NCBI RefSeq assembly: GCF_000014225.1
Contig: NC_008228.1
Span: forward strand, 744,001-808,000
Direction: 5' to 3'
DNA: 64,000 nucleotides
Source of the DNA: Paraglaciecola sp. T6c
Lineage (GTDB): Bacteria; Pseudomonadota; Gammaproteobacteria; Enterobacterales; Alteromonadaceae
Position numbers and translations under genes: made by a program. Below are positions 11,670 to 21,347 of the stretch, piece by piece (the stretch's first letter is position 1; each line of letters opens with the position of its first letter). A model generated the notes under the pieces. The model was not told where the DNA came from, made no database searches, and worked only from the letters and a program-made list of their open reading frames with translations.

Positions 11670-12314
11670 CTAGGCTTTAGTTAGTTTATCTGCGGATTCG
11701 GTTAGAAAGTTAGCCAAAATTTGCAAACCACTGGTGCTTAACAATGACTCTGGGTGAAATTGCACACCATAAATAGCCAGCGTGCGATGTTCGATAGCCA
11801 TGATTTCGTGCTGACCTGTAGATTCCTCCCGCTCTTTTCCGCGGAGCCCTTTTTCTTCATGCGCTGTTTCCTCGCACCATGCAGTCACTATAATCTCTTC
11901 TGGTAAAGACTCGTTATCCACAAGCAATGAGTGGTAACGCGTGGCAATAAATGGAGTGTCGACGTCGTTAAACAAGGCGCTACCGTTATGAGTAATATAA
12001 GAGGTTTTGCCGTGCTTTATATTGTTCGCGCGCACAATTTTTGCGCCAAATACCTGAGCGATAGCTTGATGACCCAAGCACACACCCAACATAGGGATCA
12101 CGCCAGAAAATTGCTTGATGGCATCAAGCGTGATACCTGATTCATTTGGGGTACAAGGGCCAGGTGATAACACGAGATAGTCTGGTGCTAGTGCGGTTAT
12201 GTCTTCACAGGTGAGCTCGTTGTTACGCACGACTTTAACGTCTTGTCCTAGCGTAACAAAGTACCGCGCAAGGTTGTGGGTAAAAGAGTCATAGTTATCA
12301 ATGATCAACAACAA
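11670..12314 (-). CDS. pabA: Glutamine amidotransferase, anthranilate/aminodeoxychorismate synthase component II
   Basis: Class I glutamine amidotransferase providing ammonia to chorismate-derived anthranilate or aminodeoxychorismate synthesis. It shows LLIIDNYDSFTHNL, the oxyanion loop SPGPCTPNESG, the nucleophile Cys in GVCLGHQAI and the His-Glu pair in VQFHPES. At 214 residues it is slightly long because of a charged insertion of roughly 20 residues (HEEKGLRGKEREESTG region) just before the EIMAIEHR strand. No component I gene lies nearby, which fits a stand-alone pabA better than trpG, but this is not decisive. Confidence 0.88.
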   Translation of the reverse strand: MLLIIDNYDSFTHNLARYFVTLGQDVKVVRNNELTCEDITALAPDYLVLSPGPCTPNESGITLDAIKQFSGVIPMLGVCLGHQAIAQVFGAKIVRANNIKHGKTSYITHNGSALFNDVDTPFIATRYHSLLVDNESLPEEIIVTAWCEETAHEEKGLRGKEREESTGQHEIMAIEHRTLAIYGVQFHPESLLSTSGLQILANFLTESADKLTKA

Positions 12315-12761
12315 AAGAATTCAACGCTCATGTGGTGCAAGCCCTGTGATGACTGGTACACGTTTAAAATTTCGCGGATTGTAAAACATTTTATCGCGTT
12401 TTGCTGGCGCTTAATCATTTCTTACCCACTACGCGCCTGTAGTTTATTTTGTACGCTACCCCCTTTAATTAAAGACCTTTAAAGTTAATGTTGTTATTCG
12501 AGCGTCTGTGCCACCTGCATAAAATTATTAGCTACAACTATTGAATAACATGATAATTGTCAGTTGGGATTAACGGATGAACCAAGCTAGTAAGTCTATT
12601 TATTTGTCCCTTTATGCTAATTGTTAGACTTTTTTAGATCTTGTGAAATCCGCCTGTTCATACCAAAATTGAACCATAAGAAAACGTAAGATTATTCTAA
12701 ATAGTGCTGGGATTACCTCGGCGGACATTTTTGAACTAGTCACAAACAAAGTGAGACGAAT
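12315..12761. other. 447-base intergenic region between divergent pabA and etfB
   Basis: No credible gene. It must contain the divergent promoters. A small inverted repeat GTTCA (12656-12660) / TGAAC (12670-12674), 9 bases apart, lies about 90 bases upstream of etfB and could be an operator for the fatty-acid genes, but I recognise no known box. The rest is AT-rich without obvious hairpins. Confidence 0.4.
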
Positions 12762-13511
12762 ATGAAAATATTAGTAGCGGTAAAGCGAGTCATTGATTAC
12801 AACGTCAAGGTGCGTGTTAAATCAGATAACACAGATGTAGATTTAACCAACGTCAAAATGGCCATGAACCCGTTTTGCGAAATTGCGGTTGAAGAGGCTG
12901 TTCGTCTTAAAGAAGTCGGTGTTGCCAGCGAAGTCGTTGTGGTGTCGATAGGAGCCAAAGCCTGCCAAGAGCAAATTCGTACTGCCCTTGCTCTAGGCGC
13001 TGATCGCGGTATTCAGATTGAACTAGATACATCAGCCGATGCGCTAAGCATCGCCAAATTATTAAAAGCAGTGGTTGATGAAGAGCAGCCGGGCCTAGTG
13101 ATCTTAGGTAAGCAGTCTATTGATTCTGATAATAATCAAACCGGGCAAATGTTAGCTGCGTTACTTGACCAACCACAAGCGACTTTCGCCTCAGAAGTTA
13201 AAGTTGACGGTGATAAAGTTCAAGTCACACGTGAGATTGACGGCGGTTTACAGACTTTAGAGCTAGATATGCCTGCTATTATCACCACAGATTTACGTCT
13301 AAATGAACCTCGTTACGCTTCATTGCCGAATATAATGAAAGCCAAACGTAAGCCTTTGGAGGTGAAAACCCCAAGCGACTTAGGTGTTGAAGTGAGAAAT
13401 AACATCACCCTAGAAAGCGTCAGCGCGCCTGCTCAGCGTCAAGCTGGGATCAAGGTTGAATCGGTGGCTGAATTGGTCGAAAAATTGAAAAACGAAGCTA
13501 AGGTACTTTAA
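12762..13511 (+). CDS. etfB: Electron transfer flavoprotein beta subunit
   Basis: Small subunit of the ETF heterodimer that carries electrons from acyl-CoA dehydrogenases to ETF:ubiquinone oxidoreductase. The 249-residue protein begins [19 protein letters not shown] and has the [18 protein letters not shown] and [16 protein letters not shown] segments that bind AMP and interact with EtfA. It is followed 25 bases later by etfA and then an acyl-CoA dehydrogenase, one fatty-acid oxidation operon. Confidence 0.97.
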   Translation: MKILVAVKRVIDYNVKVRVKSDNTDVDLTNVKMAMNPFCEIAVEEAVRLKEVGVASEVVVVSIGAKACQEQIRTALALGADRGIQIELDTSADALSIAKLLKAVVDEEQPGLVILGKQSIDSDNNQTGQMLAALLDQPQATFASEVKVDGDKVQVTREIDGGLQTLELDMPAIITTDLRLNEPRYASLPNIMKAKRKPLEVKTPSDLGVEVRNNITLESVSAPAQRQAGIKVESVAELVEKLKNEAKVL

Positions 13512-13536
13512 GTAGTACGTAATAGGAGAAATAAAT

Positions 13537-14466
13537 ATGACAACTTTGGTCATTGCAGAACATGATAACCAAGAACTTAAGCCTGTTACCTTAAATACCT
13601 TAGCTGCCGCGCAGCAAATTGGTGGTGACATAGTACTGCTGGTTGCTGGTCATAACTGCCAAAGCGTAGTGGATGCAGCAACGGCAGTTTCAGGTGTTGG
13701 TAAAGTGCTTCACGCTGATGATGCTGCCTATGAGCATCAGTTGGCTGAAAATATCGCGAAATTAGTAACAAGCCTTGCTAGCGGCTACAGCCACGTACTT
13801 GCTCCTGCCACTACCAGCGGTAAAAACTACTTGCCACGTGTAGCAGCCTTGCTTGATGTGAATCAGATTTCTGATGTAACAGGCGTAGTTTCTGCGCAGA
13901 CATTTTTGCGTCCTATCTATGCAGGTAACGCTATTGCAACGGTCACCTCAAATGACAGTATCAAGCTACTTACCATACGTGGCACTGGCTTTGACGCTGT
14001 AAGTGCACAGGGTGGTTCTGCCACTGTTGATGTTATCAGCGAGCAATGTGACTCCGGTCAGTCACGCTTTGTAAGTGAAGAGCTAGCGAAGTCTGACCGC
14101 CCAGAGCTAACCGCTGCCTCCATTGTTGTATCAGGTGGTCGTGGTATGGGTAACGGCGACAATTTCGAGATCCTATACAGCCTGGCCGACAAACTCGGTG
14201 CGGCGGTTGGAGCATCTCGTGCTGCGGTTGATGCTGGATTTGTACCGAATGACATGCAAGTTGGCCAAACGGGTAAAGTGGTCGCGCCTGACTTGTATAT
14301 TGCTGTGGGGATTTCAGGTGCCATACAGCACTTAGCGGGTATGAAAGACTCTAAAGTGATTGTGGCCATCAACAAAGATGAAGATGCGCCTATTTTCCAA
14401 GTAGCAGATTATGGCTTGGTAGCCGATTTGTTCGATGTTATTCCTGAATTAACCAACCACGTATAA
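13537..14466 (+). CDS. etfA: Electron transfer flavoprotein alpha subunit
   Basis: FAD-binding subunit of ETF. The C-terminal FAD domain is clear: [53 protein letters not shown] and [20 protein letters not shown]. Length 309 residues is standard. It is located between etfB and an acyl-CoA dehydrogenase, with an AGGAG ribosome-binding site near 13523. Confidence 0.97.
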   Translation: MTTLVIAEHDNQELKPVTLNTLAAAQQIGGDIVLLVAGHNCQSVVDAATAVSGVGKVLHADDAAYEHQLAENIAKLVTSLASGYSHVLAPATTSGKNYLPRVAALLDVNQISDVTGVVSAQTFLRPIYAGNAIATVTSNDSIKLLTIRGTGFDAVSAQGGSATVDVISEQCDSGQSRFVSEELAKSDRPELTAASIVVSGGRGMGNGDNFEILYSLADKLGAAVGASRAAVDAGFVPNDMQVGQTGKVVAPDLYIAVGISGAIQHLAGMKDSKVIVAINKDEDAPIFQVADYGLVADLFDVIPELTNHV

Positions 14467-14486
14467 AAACGGAAGCGAGTTAAATT

Positions 14487-16247
14487 ATGAGTGAATACAC
14501 ACACCCTTTAGCAGATGCTGAGTTTGTACTGAATGAACTGGTTGACTTCGATGGGCTATGCGCTGATATGGGTCAAGAGGACATCAATGGCGAGTTGGCA
14601 AGCGTTATATTGGCTGAAGCCGGCAAACTAGGTAGCGGCGTATTAGCACCATTGAACAAGGTCGGTGATTTACAACATCCGAGTATGATTGATAAGGACG
14701 GCGGACCAGGTGTGCAAGAAACAGCCGGGTTTGCAAAAGCCTATCAAGAATACGTGGAGGGTGGTTGGGCATCGTTAACCGGTGCTGAGGAATTCGGCGG
14801 TCAGAACCTTCCGAATGTACTTGGTAGTGCTGTTAATGAGGTGTGGCATACGTCCAATATGGCGTTCGCTCTATGTCCATTGTTAAGCCAAGGCGCGATT
14901 GAGTCGATTTCTCATCACGGCAGTGAGCATTTACAGCAGTCTTATTTGCCTAAAATGTTAAGCGGTGAATGGCCAGGTACCATGAACCTTACTGAGCCTG
15001 ATGCTGGTACTGATTTGGCTGCGGTGAAAACCAAGGCGGTGCCAAATGATGATCATTACTTGATTACCGGCCAAAAAATTTATATCACTTGGGGCGATCA
15101 TCAAATGACCGATAATATCGTGCATTTAGTGTTAGCAAGACTGCCTGATGCACCAGCCGGTGTAAAAGGTATTTCACTGTTCATCGTGCCCAAATTTAAT
15201 TTGGATGAAAATGGTGCCCCAGCTGAGCGCAACGATGCTTATTGTGTTTCGTTAGAGCACAAAATGGGTATTCATGGCAGCCCAACGTGTGTCATGAGCT
15301 TTGGTGACAATGGTGGCGCGAAGGGCTACTTAGTGGGCGAAGCTCATAAAGGTCTGTCTTATATGTTCACCATGATGAATCACGCCCGTCAGGGTGTTGG
15401 TTTACAAGGTTTAGCCATATCAGAAGCGTCATATCAGCATGCTTTGGGGTACGCCAAAGAGCGTTTACAAGGCACGAATAAAGACGGCAGCCGCTTCACC
15501 ATTATGAAGTTTCCTGATGTGCGTCGTATGTTGATGCAAATGAAGTCATCTACAGAGGCCATGCGCGCATTGTGCTTGGTGGCCGCAGCAGAAATTGACC
15601 GTGGCAATGGGGCTCGCAGTGAGTTGTTTACGCCAATAGTCAAAGGCTGGTGTACTGAGTTGTCTCAAGAATTGACCTACCTAGGTACGCAAATTCATGG
15701 TGGTATGGGCTTTATCGAAGAAACAGGCTCAGCGCAGTTCTATCGAGATGCCAGAATTTTAACTATCTATGAAGGCACTACAGGCGTACAAGCACTGGAT
15801 TTAGTCGGGCGTAAAACCTTGGTTAATAAAGGTGAGGCTTTAGGCGCGCTTTTAGATGAAATAGCCACAGATTTAGCTCAGTTTGATGCCATGGGTGGCC
15901 AATTCACATTGGCAGCTCAGCAATGTAAAACGGCGCTTGAGTGCGGTGTAGCAGCTCGCCAGTGGTTGCTTGATATTGCAGCACAAGACAAAAATGCACC
16001 AGGCAGCGCCAGTGTCAACTTTATGATGTTGTTTGGTTATTTGTGTGGCGGCTGGTTAATGGCGAAAAGTGCGATGCAAGCCAAAGCGAAATTAGATGCA
16101 GGCGAGGGGAACAGCGAGTTCTTAAACGCTAAGTTGATTTCTGCACAGTTCTTCTGTGAGCACATGGTGGTGCGCACCCAAGCGTGTTTCGCATCGATTC
16201 AGGCGGGCAGCGAAAGCATCATGGCGTTGCCTGAGGATGCATTTTAA
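14487..16247 (+). CDS. Acyl-CoA dehydrogenase, large C-terminal-domain (DmdC/AcdA-like) type
   Basis: FAD-dependent alpha,beta-dehydrogenase of 586 residues, longer than short-chain family members because of a C-terminal acyl-CoA dehydrogenase extension (from about residue 460). It has NLTEPDAGTDLAAVKTKA, GQKIYITWGDH and the active-site region ILTIYEGTTGVQALDLVGRK. The family includes medium/long-chain fatty acyl enzymes and the methylmercaptopropionyl-CoA dehydrogenase DmdC of marine bacteria; sequence alone cannot decide the substrate. It is the last gene of the etfBA operon and is followed by a terminator. Confidence 0.9.
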   Translation: MSEYTHPLADAEFVLNELVDFDGLCADMGQEDINGELASVILAEAGKLGSGVLAPLNKVGDLQHPSMIDKDGGPGVQETAGFAKAYQEYVEGGWASLTGAEEFGGQNLPNVLGSAVNEVWHTSNMAFALCPLLSQGAIESISHHGSEHLQQSYLPKMLSGEWPGTMNLTEPDAGTDLAAVKTKAVPNDDHYLITGQKIYITWGDHQMTDNIVHLVLARLPDAPAGVKGISLFIVPKFNLDENGAPAERNDAYCVSLEHKMGIHGSPTCVMSFGDNGGAKGYLVGEAHKGLSYMFTMMNHARQGVGLQGLAISEASYQHALGYAKERLQGTNKDGSRFTIMKFPDVRRMLMQMKSSTEAMRALCLVAAAEIDRGNGARSELFTPIVKGWCTELSQELTYLGTQIHGGMGFIEETGSAQFYRDARILTIYEGTTGVQALDLVGRKTLVNKGEALGALLDEIATDLAQFDAMGGQFTLAAQQCKTALECGVAARQWLLDIAAQDKNAPGSASVNFMMLFGYLCGGWLMAKSAMQAKAKLDAGEGNSEFLNAKLISAQFFCEHMVVRTQACFASIQAGSESIMALPEDAF

Positions 16248-16276
16248 GCTTTTAATTCTTTGATTGTGTTTTCATC

Positions 16277-16307
16277 AGCCCCCATAGAGAACTTAGGGGG
16301 CTTTTTT
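16277..16307 (+). terminator. Intrinsic terminator of the etfBA-acd operon
   Basis: AGCCCCC (16277-16283) pairs with GGGGGCT (16296-16302), followed by a T run to 16307. It is 30 bases past the dehydrogenase stop. Confidence 0.9.
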
Positions 16308-16421
16308 ATGCTCGAACGGAAATAATTGAGCCTATTCAACATATAAATATCCGCTTAGTATGAGAAACGATATACTTTGAAATCTAAATGCCCTGCCATA
16401 TATCGAGAGCCCGTTACTTTC

Positions 16422-17435
16422 ATGCGTCACAAACATCATTCTATTTCAGTTCATTTCGCTCAAGCTATTGTCAGAAGAGCCATTGATGTGGGCCTGAATG
16501 AAACGCAGTTATTATCCGAGTCAGGCTTGAGTAAAGCCTTGTTGAGCAATAATGAGGTGCGTATCACCCCAGAGCAATTGAGCCGTTTGATGCAATCTGT
16601 TTGGCGAAGTGCAGATGATGAATATTTGTGTTTTGGTAGCCAGCCTTCTCGCCATGGGGTGTTCAATTTAATGGCAAAGCAAGTGAGCCATAGTGCAAGT
16701 TTGCGGCAGGTGTATCGACGGGGCACTCGTTTTTATAATTTAGTCGCGGGCGCAACTAAACTAAAATTTGAAGAGCGTGAAAAGTACGCTCGTTTTTATC
16801 TCGCCTTAGACAAACCTGAACTCGACCCTGAGCATGTGCTTACCGACTTTCTCTTATTGTTGTGGCATCGATTTCCGAGCTGGCTGATTGGCCAGCGCAT
16901 TCCCCTGCGTAAAATTGGTTTTATGCATGCAAAGCCTGCACATCACGAAGAATATCGCTTGATGTTCCCTTGTGAGGTGGTTTACCTGCAAGAGAGTAAT
17001 TACTTTGAGTTTGAGCATGACATCCTTAGCGCGCCAGTGGTGCAAAGTCAGCAAAGCTTGAATGATTACCTTCAGCGCTGCCCGCTGGATTGGTTTAAAC
17101 GTCAGTCTTACTTTCCGGTTTATACCCGCAAAGTATTAAATTATCTAGAAGCGGCTGAGGATATGTCAATTATCAGCATGGCAGATATCGCTGAGCAATT
17201 GCACACAACCATTCGCACCTTACGCCGTAAGCTATTAGAAGAAGGCACAAGTTTTCAAGAACTCAAAGACAGTGTGCGACGAGACGAAGCGATCCATTAT
17301 CTTAGCCAGCCTGATATGCCTATATCGCAAGTCGGGCGCTTACTTGGCTTTACCGAGGCGGCAACCTTTGCGCGTGCGTTCAAAAGCTGGACGGGTGTCG
17401 CCCCCAGTGCTTATCGAAAATCAAAAGTACATTGA
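16422..17435 (+). CDS. AraC-family transcriptional regulator
   Basis: A DNA-binding regulator of about 337 residues with an Arabinose_bd-type ligand domain (PF12625-like, about residues 10-200) and a C-terminal double helix-turn-helix: MADIAEQLHTTIRTLRRKL, then PISQVGRLLGFTEAATFARAF and the signature SWTGVAPSAYR. A reading from TTG at 16377 adds 15 residues, but the ATG at 16422 is the more normal start. The gene sits directly after the fatty-acid operon on the same strand behind its own promoter, so control of that operon is plausible but not shown. Confidence 0.87.
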   Translation: MRHKHHSISVHFAQAIVRRAIDVGLNETQLLSESGLSKALLSNNEVRITPEQLSRLMQSVWRSADDEYLCFGSQPSRHGVFNLMAKQVSHSASLRQVYRRGTRFYNLVAGATKLKFEEREKYARFYLALDKPELDPEHVLTDFLLLLWHRFPSWLIGQRIPLRKIGFMHAKPAHHEEYRLMFPCEVVYLQESNYFEFEHDILSAPVVQSQQSLNDYLQRCPLDWFKRQSYFPVYTRKVLNYLEAAEDMSIISMADIAEQLHTTIRTLRRKLLEEGTSFQELKDSVRRDEAIHYLSQPDMPISQVGRLLGFTEAATFARAFKSWTGVAPSAYRKSKVH

Positions 17436-17790
17436 AATCCCCCTTTACTGAAACTAACGAATGTCCTCTTTCGCCTAATATATGACTTAAACTGCCCTAC
17501 GTTTTCGTTCAGGCTTGTAACATACTGGCTTGGTTCAAGTTAGTTTATTGGATTTCATTGAATTTCATTGGATCCCAGTAAATTTGAATGACAGATAGTG
17601 TGCAGGGCTGTTATCCCAACCTCTCAGTTCGGCGCGCTTGGCGTGCTAACCGATGCTTGATATACCTTGGGGTACGTTAAGCGTCGGTTATTTAAAACTA
17701 AAAAAGCAGCTCTGTGCTGCTTTTTTGATGGATTGGAAATACACAGTAAGTTACTAATAGCGTAAGTGTTAACTTGCTATCAGTCCTTTA
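17436..17790. other. Intergenic region with a long hairpin and a terminator
   Basis: No gene is seen. It has two structures. At 17649-17688, ACCGATGCTT pairs with AAGCGTCGGT and an inner TACC/GGTA pair closes on TTGG, making a 40-base hairpin. Farther on is an intrinsic terminator (17700-17726). Short near-repeats of TTGGATTTCATT occur around 17550. The hairpin may be part of the 3' end of the AraC-regulator transcript or a repeat element. Confidence 0.5.
17700..17726. terminator. Bidirectional intrinsic terminator between the AraC-type regulator and trpS
   Basis: GCAGC (17706-17710) and GCTGC (17716-17720) pair around TCTGT, flanked by six A on the left and six T on the right. The symmetric structure suits the convergent genes on either side. 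Confidence 0.88.
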
Positions 17791-18804
17791 CTAGCGTTTA
17801 AGTGGGCTTGCTACGAATCCGATTGCTTCATAAACCTTGTCTATGGTTTGCTGGGCTCGTACTTGCGCTTTTTCAGCGCCTGCCGCCATGATACGGTTCA
17901 GCTCGGTTTGATCCTGACGTAACTCAGTAAATTTAGCTTGGATTGGCTCTAGCATGGCAACGATGGAATCGGCTACATCTGTTTTTAAATGGCCGTACAT
18001 CTTATCTTCATATTCAGGCACTAAATCAGCAATCGGTTTGCCGGTTGCACAAGATAGCAAGCTGAGTAAATTCGACACACCAGGTTTTTCGCTGGTATTA
18101 AAGTAAATGCGCGCTTGCTCATCCGAGTCAGTGACTGCGCGTTTAATCTTTTTACTTATCTTTTTCGGATCTTCCAATAAGCCAACGAAGTTATTTTGAT
18201 TATCATCGGATTTAGACATCTTTTTCAGCGGATCTTGTAGGCTCATGATACGCGCGCCTACTTCAGGGATATACGGATCAGGAATAGTAAATACATCACC
18301 ATAGGCATTGTTAAAGCGTGTGGCAACGTCACGGGTTAGTTCTAAATGCTGCTTCTGATCTTCCCCTACTGGGACTTGTTTCGCTTGATATAGCAAGATA
18401 TCCGCCGCCATTAAGGCTGGGTAAGTGTAAAGACCTGAATTAATGTTAGTAATATTCTTAGCGGATTTATCTTTAAACTGCGTCATGCGGTTTAATTCAC
18501 CCATCTGGGTGTAGCAGTTCATTATCCAAGCTAGTTGCGCATGCTGTGGTACATGTGATTGCATGAATATGGTGCTCTTGCTCGGGTCGATGCCACAAGC
18601 CACATACAAGGCCAGCCCATCGAGACAGGCATTGTGCAGTGCAGCGGGATCTTGTCGCACTGTGATAGCATGCATGTCGACTAACATATACAGACATTCG
18701 TTATCGTCTTGCATATCAACCCATTGACGAAGAGCGCCAACATAATTTCCTAGGGTAAGTTGTCCTGAAGGCTGGCAGCCGCTTAATACAATTGGTTTGC
18801 TCAT
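17791..18804 (-). CDS. trpS: Tryptophanyl-tRNA synthetase
   Basis: Class I synthetase charging tRNA-Trp. The HIGH-like motif lies within [14 protein letters not shown] near the N-terminus and the KMSKS motif within [10 protein letters not shown]. The specificity helix [12 protein letters not shown] and [13 protein letters not shown] are typical. Length 337 is standard. It lies downstream of rpe on the same strand; the gph gene often found between them is missing here. Confidence 0.97.
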   Translation of the reverse strand: MSKPIVLSGCQPSGQLTLGNYVGALRQWVDMQDDNECLYMLVDMHAITVRQDPAALHNACLDGLALYVACGIDPSKSTIFMQSHVPQHAQLAWIMNCYTQMGELNRMTQFKDKSAKNITNINSGLYTYPALMAADILLYQAKQVPVGEDQKQHLELTRDVATRFNNAYGDVFTIPDPYIPEVGARIMSLQDPLKKMSKSDDNQNNFVGLLEDPKKISKKIKRAVTDSDEQARIYFNTSEKPGVSNLLSLLSCATGKPIADLVPEYEDKMYGHLKTDVADSIVAMLEPIQAKFTELRQDQTELNRIMAAGAEKAQVRAQQTIDKVYEAIGFVASPLKR

Positions 18805-18827
18805 AAAATATTTTCTACTGTTAGTGA

Positions 18828-19514
18828 CTAATGGGAATTATGTTGGAGAACGTTGGCTAATTCAGCGCGCATAGCATCGATAACTTGACGATAATCGGGC
18901 TGATTAAAGATAGCAGAGCCCGCAACAAACATATCTGCACCTGCTTCGGCGATGGCGCGAATATTATCGACTTTTACGCCACCGTCAATTTCTATTCGGA
19001 TATCACGGCCACAGGCCTGCACCATTTTCTTCACGATTTGCAGTTTATCAAGGGTTTCGGGGATAAATGCTTGCCCGCCAAACCCTGGATTTACCGACAT
19101 CAACAAAATGTGATGCAGTTTGTGTAGCGTGTAGTCTAAGCAGTCTAATGACGTCGCAGGATTTAATACCAAGCCCGGCTTACAGCCTGAATCGGTTATC
19201 AGTTGAATACTGCGGTCAACGTGTCTTGATGCTTCGGGGTGGAAGCTGATCAGGCTTGCGCCAGCTTTGGCGAAACTGACAATCATCTCATCTACCGGCT
19301 CAACCATTAAATGCACATCAATATCGGCGGTGACACCATAGTCGCGTAATGCTTTACATATCATCGGGCCGATCGTTAGGTTCGGTACGTAATGATTATC
19401 CATTACGTCAAAATGGATGACATCAGCCCCCGCGGCTAAAACAGCGTCTACTTCTGCGCCCAAGCGGGCAAAATCAGCTGAAAGAATAGAAGGAGCAATT
19501 AAGAAAGGACGCAT
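18828..19514 (-). CDS. rpe: Ribulose-phosphate 3-epimerase
   Basis: TIM-barrel metal-dependent epimerase interconverting ribulose-5-P and xylulose-5-P in the pentose phosphate pathway. It shows [49 protein letters not shown] and EIDGGVK. The ATG at 19514 with GAGG 5 bases upstream is chosen over the longer frame to 19577, giving the usual 228 residues. Its 3' end is 23 bases before trpS, so they share a transcript. Confidence 0.96.
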   Translation of the reverse strand: MRPFLIAPSILSADFARLGAEVDAVLAAGADVIHFDVMDNHYVPNLTIGPMICKALRDYGVTADIDVHLMVEPVDEMIVSFAKAGASLISFHPEASRHVDRSIQLITDSGCKPGLVLNPATSLDCLDYTLHKLHHILLMSVNPGFGGQAFIPETLDKLQIVKKMVQACGRDIRIEIDGGVKVDNIRAIAEAGADMFVAGSAIFNQPDYRQVIDAMRAELANVLQHNSH

Positions 19515-19829
19515 ATAAGCCTCGATTTGCGCAAAAATGTAACTGTACCGAAAAACACGCTTTGACAAAAGTATCAACTTCGCCCCAAAAAGGGGCTTTC
19601 GCTTTTATGTGGTGCATCCCTGCACAGTCTTATCTCATGCCCACTTTTTCCTTAATTTTATATTTCCATTGAATTTCCTTAAAAATCAGATTCTTAGTTT
19701 GTTTTCGGGTGATTTTTTTCGTGTTTAATATTTAGGCATTGCTCTTGCGTAGTTGTAACAAGAATTAACGAAAAATCGAAGTTATCTCAACAAAATTGAA
19801 TTAACTAAAATCATATGGAGCATACACAC

Positions 19830-20555
19830 ATGAAAGTATTAAAACTTACCGCATTAGCCGCAGCTGTTCTGGCCAGTTCTGCCGTTAGTCAAACCGCTTT
19901 AGCAGAAGTGACTGCTAATGCGAGTGTCACAAGTAACTACATTTGGCGTGGTTTGACCCAAACCACCAACGATGCTGCAGTACAAGGTGGTATTGACTAC
20001 GCAAATGAAAATGGTTTTTATGTAGGTACTTGGGTGTCTAACGTCAACTATGGTGCAGATGATGTCTACTCTTATGAGCATGATATGTACTTCGGCTTCT
20101 CAGGTGAGTCAGGCGATATCACTTATGATGTGGGTTACCTATATTACAATTATGACAGTGAAGCAGAATTCGATTTTGCTGAAGTATATGGTTCAGTAGG
20201 CTATGGCGGCCTTAGTGCAACGCTTTCATTGTTGGCCCACACAGAAGCTGACGAAGGTGAAGGTCGCGATTACGGCTTTGCTGAAGCGTCATATATATCT
20301 GTAGACTACGGCATGCCAGTACTAAACGGCGCTGAGCTAGGATTTCACGTAGGTTACCATCAAGGTGACTTCGCAGAAGATTTCAACGGTGTACCAGATG
20401 GTTATGCAGACTGGGGGATTTCATTAGCGAAAGATGGTTTCAGTTTCGCCGTTACGGGTACCGATTTAGACGAAGTTGAAGTGCCAGGCGAAGATCCGTT
20501 TGATAACGATTCTATTAAATTCACCGTTGCTTACGGAATGGATTTCGAGCTTTAA
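19830..20555 (+). CDS. TorF-family putative outer-membrane porin
   Basis: Exported beta-barrel protein. MKVLKLTALAAAVLASSAV and an ALA cleavage site near residue 25 form a signal peptide. The mature part is acidic and rich in alternating aromatic strands (SVTSNYIWRGLTQT, VGYLYYNYD, FHVGYHQGDF) and ends in a hydrophobic C-terminal strand (VAYGMDFEL), as in TIGR02001/TorF proteins. The ATG at 19830 has GGAG 9 bases upstream. It stands alone and ends in a strong terminator. Substrate unknown. Confidence 0.85.
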   Translation: MKVLKLTALAAAVLASSAVSQTALAEVTANASVTSNYIWRGLTQTTNDAAVQGGIDYANENGFYVGTWVSNVNYGADDVYSYEHDMYFGFSGESGDITYDVGYLYYNYDSEAEFDFAEVYGSVGYGGLSATLSLLAHTEADEGEGRDYGFAEASYISVDYGMPVLNGAELGFHVGYHQGDFAEDFNGVPDGYADWGISLAKDGFSFAVTGTDLDEVEVPGEDPFDNDSIKFTVAYGMDFEL

Positions 20556-20606
20556 TTTCTGAATTGATTCTTCCAATTACTTCTGGTTAATAGGAAGAGA
20601 ATATCT

Positions 20607-20645
20607 AAAAAAATCCGCTGGCTATATGGCCAGCGGATTTTTTTG
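20607..20645. terminator. Strong intrinsic terminator after the porin gene
   Basis: AAATCCGCTGGC and GCCAGCGGATTT are perfect arms around a short TATATG-containing loop, with A and T runs outside (20607-20645). Confidence 0.93.
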
Positions 20646-20792
20646 TGTTTACAAGTTTTATAAACTTACCGGAACACTCTGGATAAAATTGTATCTTTTT
20701 AGCGATGAATAGCCTGACATTTGAGGTGAACTTTAATCTTGAGACGAAAGTATAATGTATAATGCAACAAAATATTTCGACAAGGAGAGATT

Positions 20793-21098
20793 ATGAGTAC
20801 TCATTTTAAACGACTAATCGGCTTCGGAGCTTTCGCTTTAGTAGCGATGTTGGCTGTTGGCAGAACGTCGATAAATAACGAGACATTGTTCTGCAGTTGT
20901 CCGCAATCAGTGGCATTTGATCATGGGCTCCCCATGAGTCACCCGATTAATCGATGCGCTAAGGAGCAGGCTGATGTGATCAGCTGGTCTAGCTGGGTAA
21001 GTGGTAACTCTACTTCGTATCAAATGCATTTTATTGATTTACTTGAGCTACTTTCGCGCTATGCTGAAGAAACGGATGAGATAAAGCCAAGAGCGTAA
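20793..21098 (+). CDS. Small membrane-anchored hypothetical protein
   Basis: A 101-residue protein with an excellent ribosome-binding site (AAGGAGAG). It has one N-terminal hydrophobic helix (about residues 9-23, FGAFALVAMLAVG), so it is an inner-membrane or exported protein. A Cys-x-Cys pair (FCSCPQ) and a helical acidic C-terminus follow. I do not recognise the family. Five bases separate it from the DUF2970 gene, so they are probably one unit. Two TATAAT boxes (20751-20763) lie upstream. Confidence 0.7.
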   Translation: MSTHFKRLIGFGAFALVAMLAVGRTSINNETLFCSCPQSVAFDHGLPMSHPINRCAKEQADVISWSSWVSGNSTSYQMHFIDLLELLSRYAEETDEIKPRA

Positions 21099-21103
21099 TT
21101 AAT

Positions 21104-21301
21104 ATGGACAATGCAAATAACGGTTTGTGGGATGTGTTTAAAAGTGTTGCTGCCAGCGTGTTTGGTGTGCAAAGCAGCGCAAACCGAGAACGAGATTTTC
21201 AGCAAAAATCGTTTGTGCCTTACGTAGTCGTTGGGGTGATTTTTGTTGTTGCCTTAGTCATATCGTTGGTACTGGTCGTTTCAGTTGTTGTACCCAGCTA
21301 A
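21104..21301 (+). CDS. DUF2970 small membrane protein
   Basis: A 65-residue protein whose N-terminal half (LWDVFKSVAASVFGVQSSANRERDF) matches the DUF2970 pattern, with a single C-terminal membrane helix (PYVVVGVIFVVALVISLVLVVSVVV). Function unknown. It converges with dam 47 bases away. Confidence 0.8.
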   Translation: MDNANNGLWDVFKSVAASVFGVQSSANRERDFQQKSFVPYVVVGVIFVVALVISLVLVVSVVVPS

Positions 21302-21347
21302 CACCAATTCTACTGCTAGCTCTTCTGTGCAAATTAACATCTAAGCC

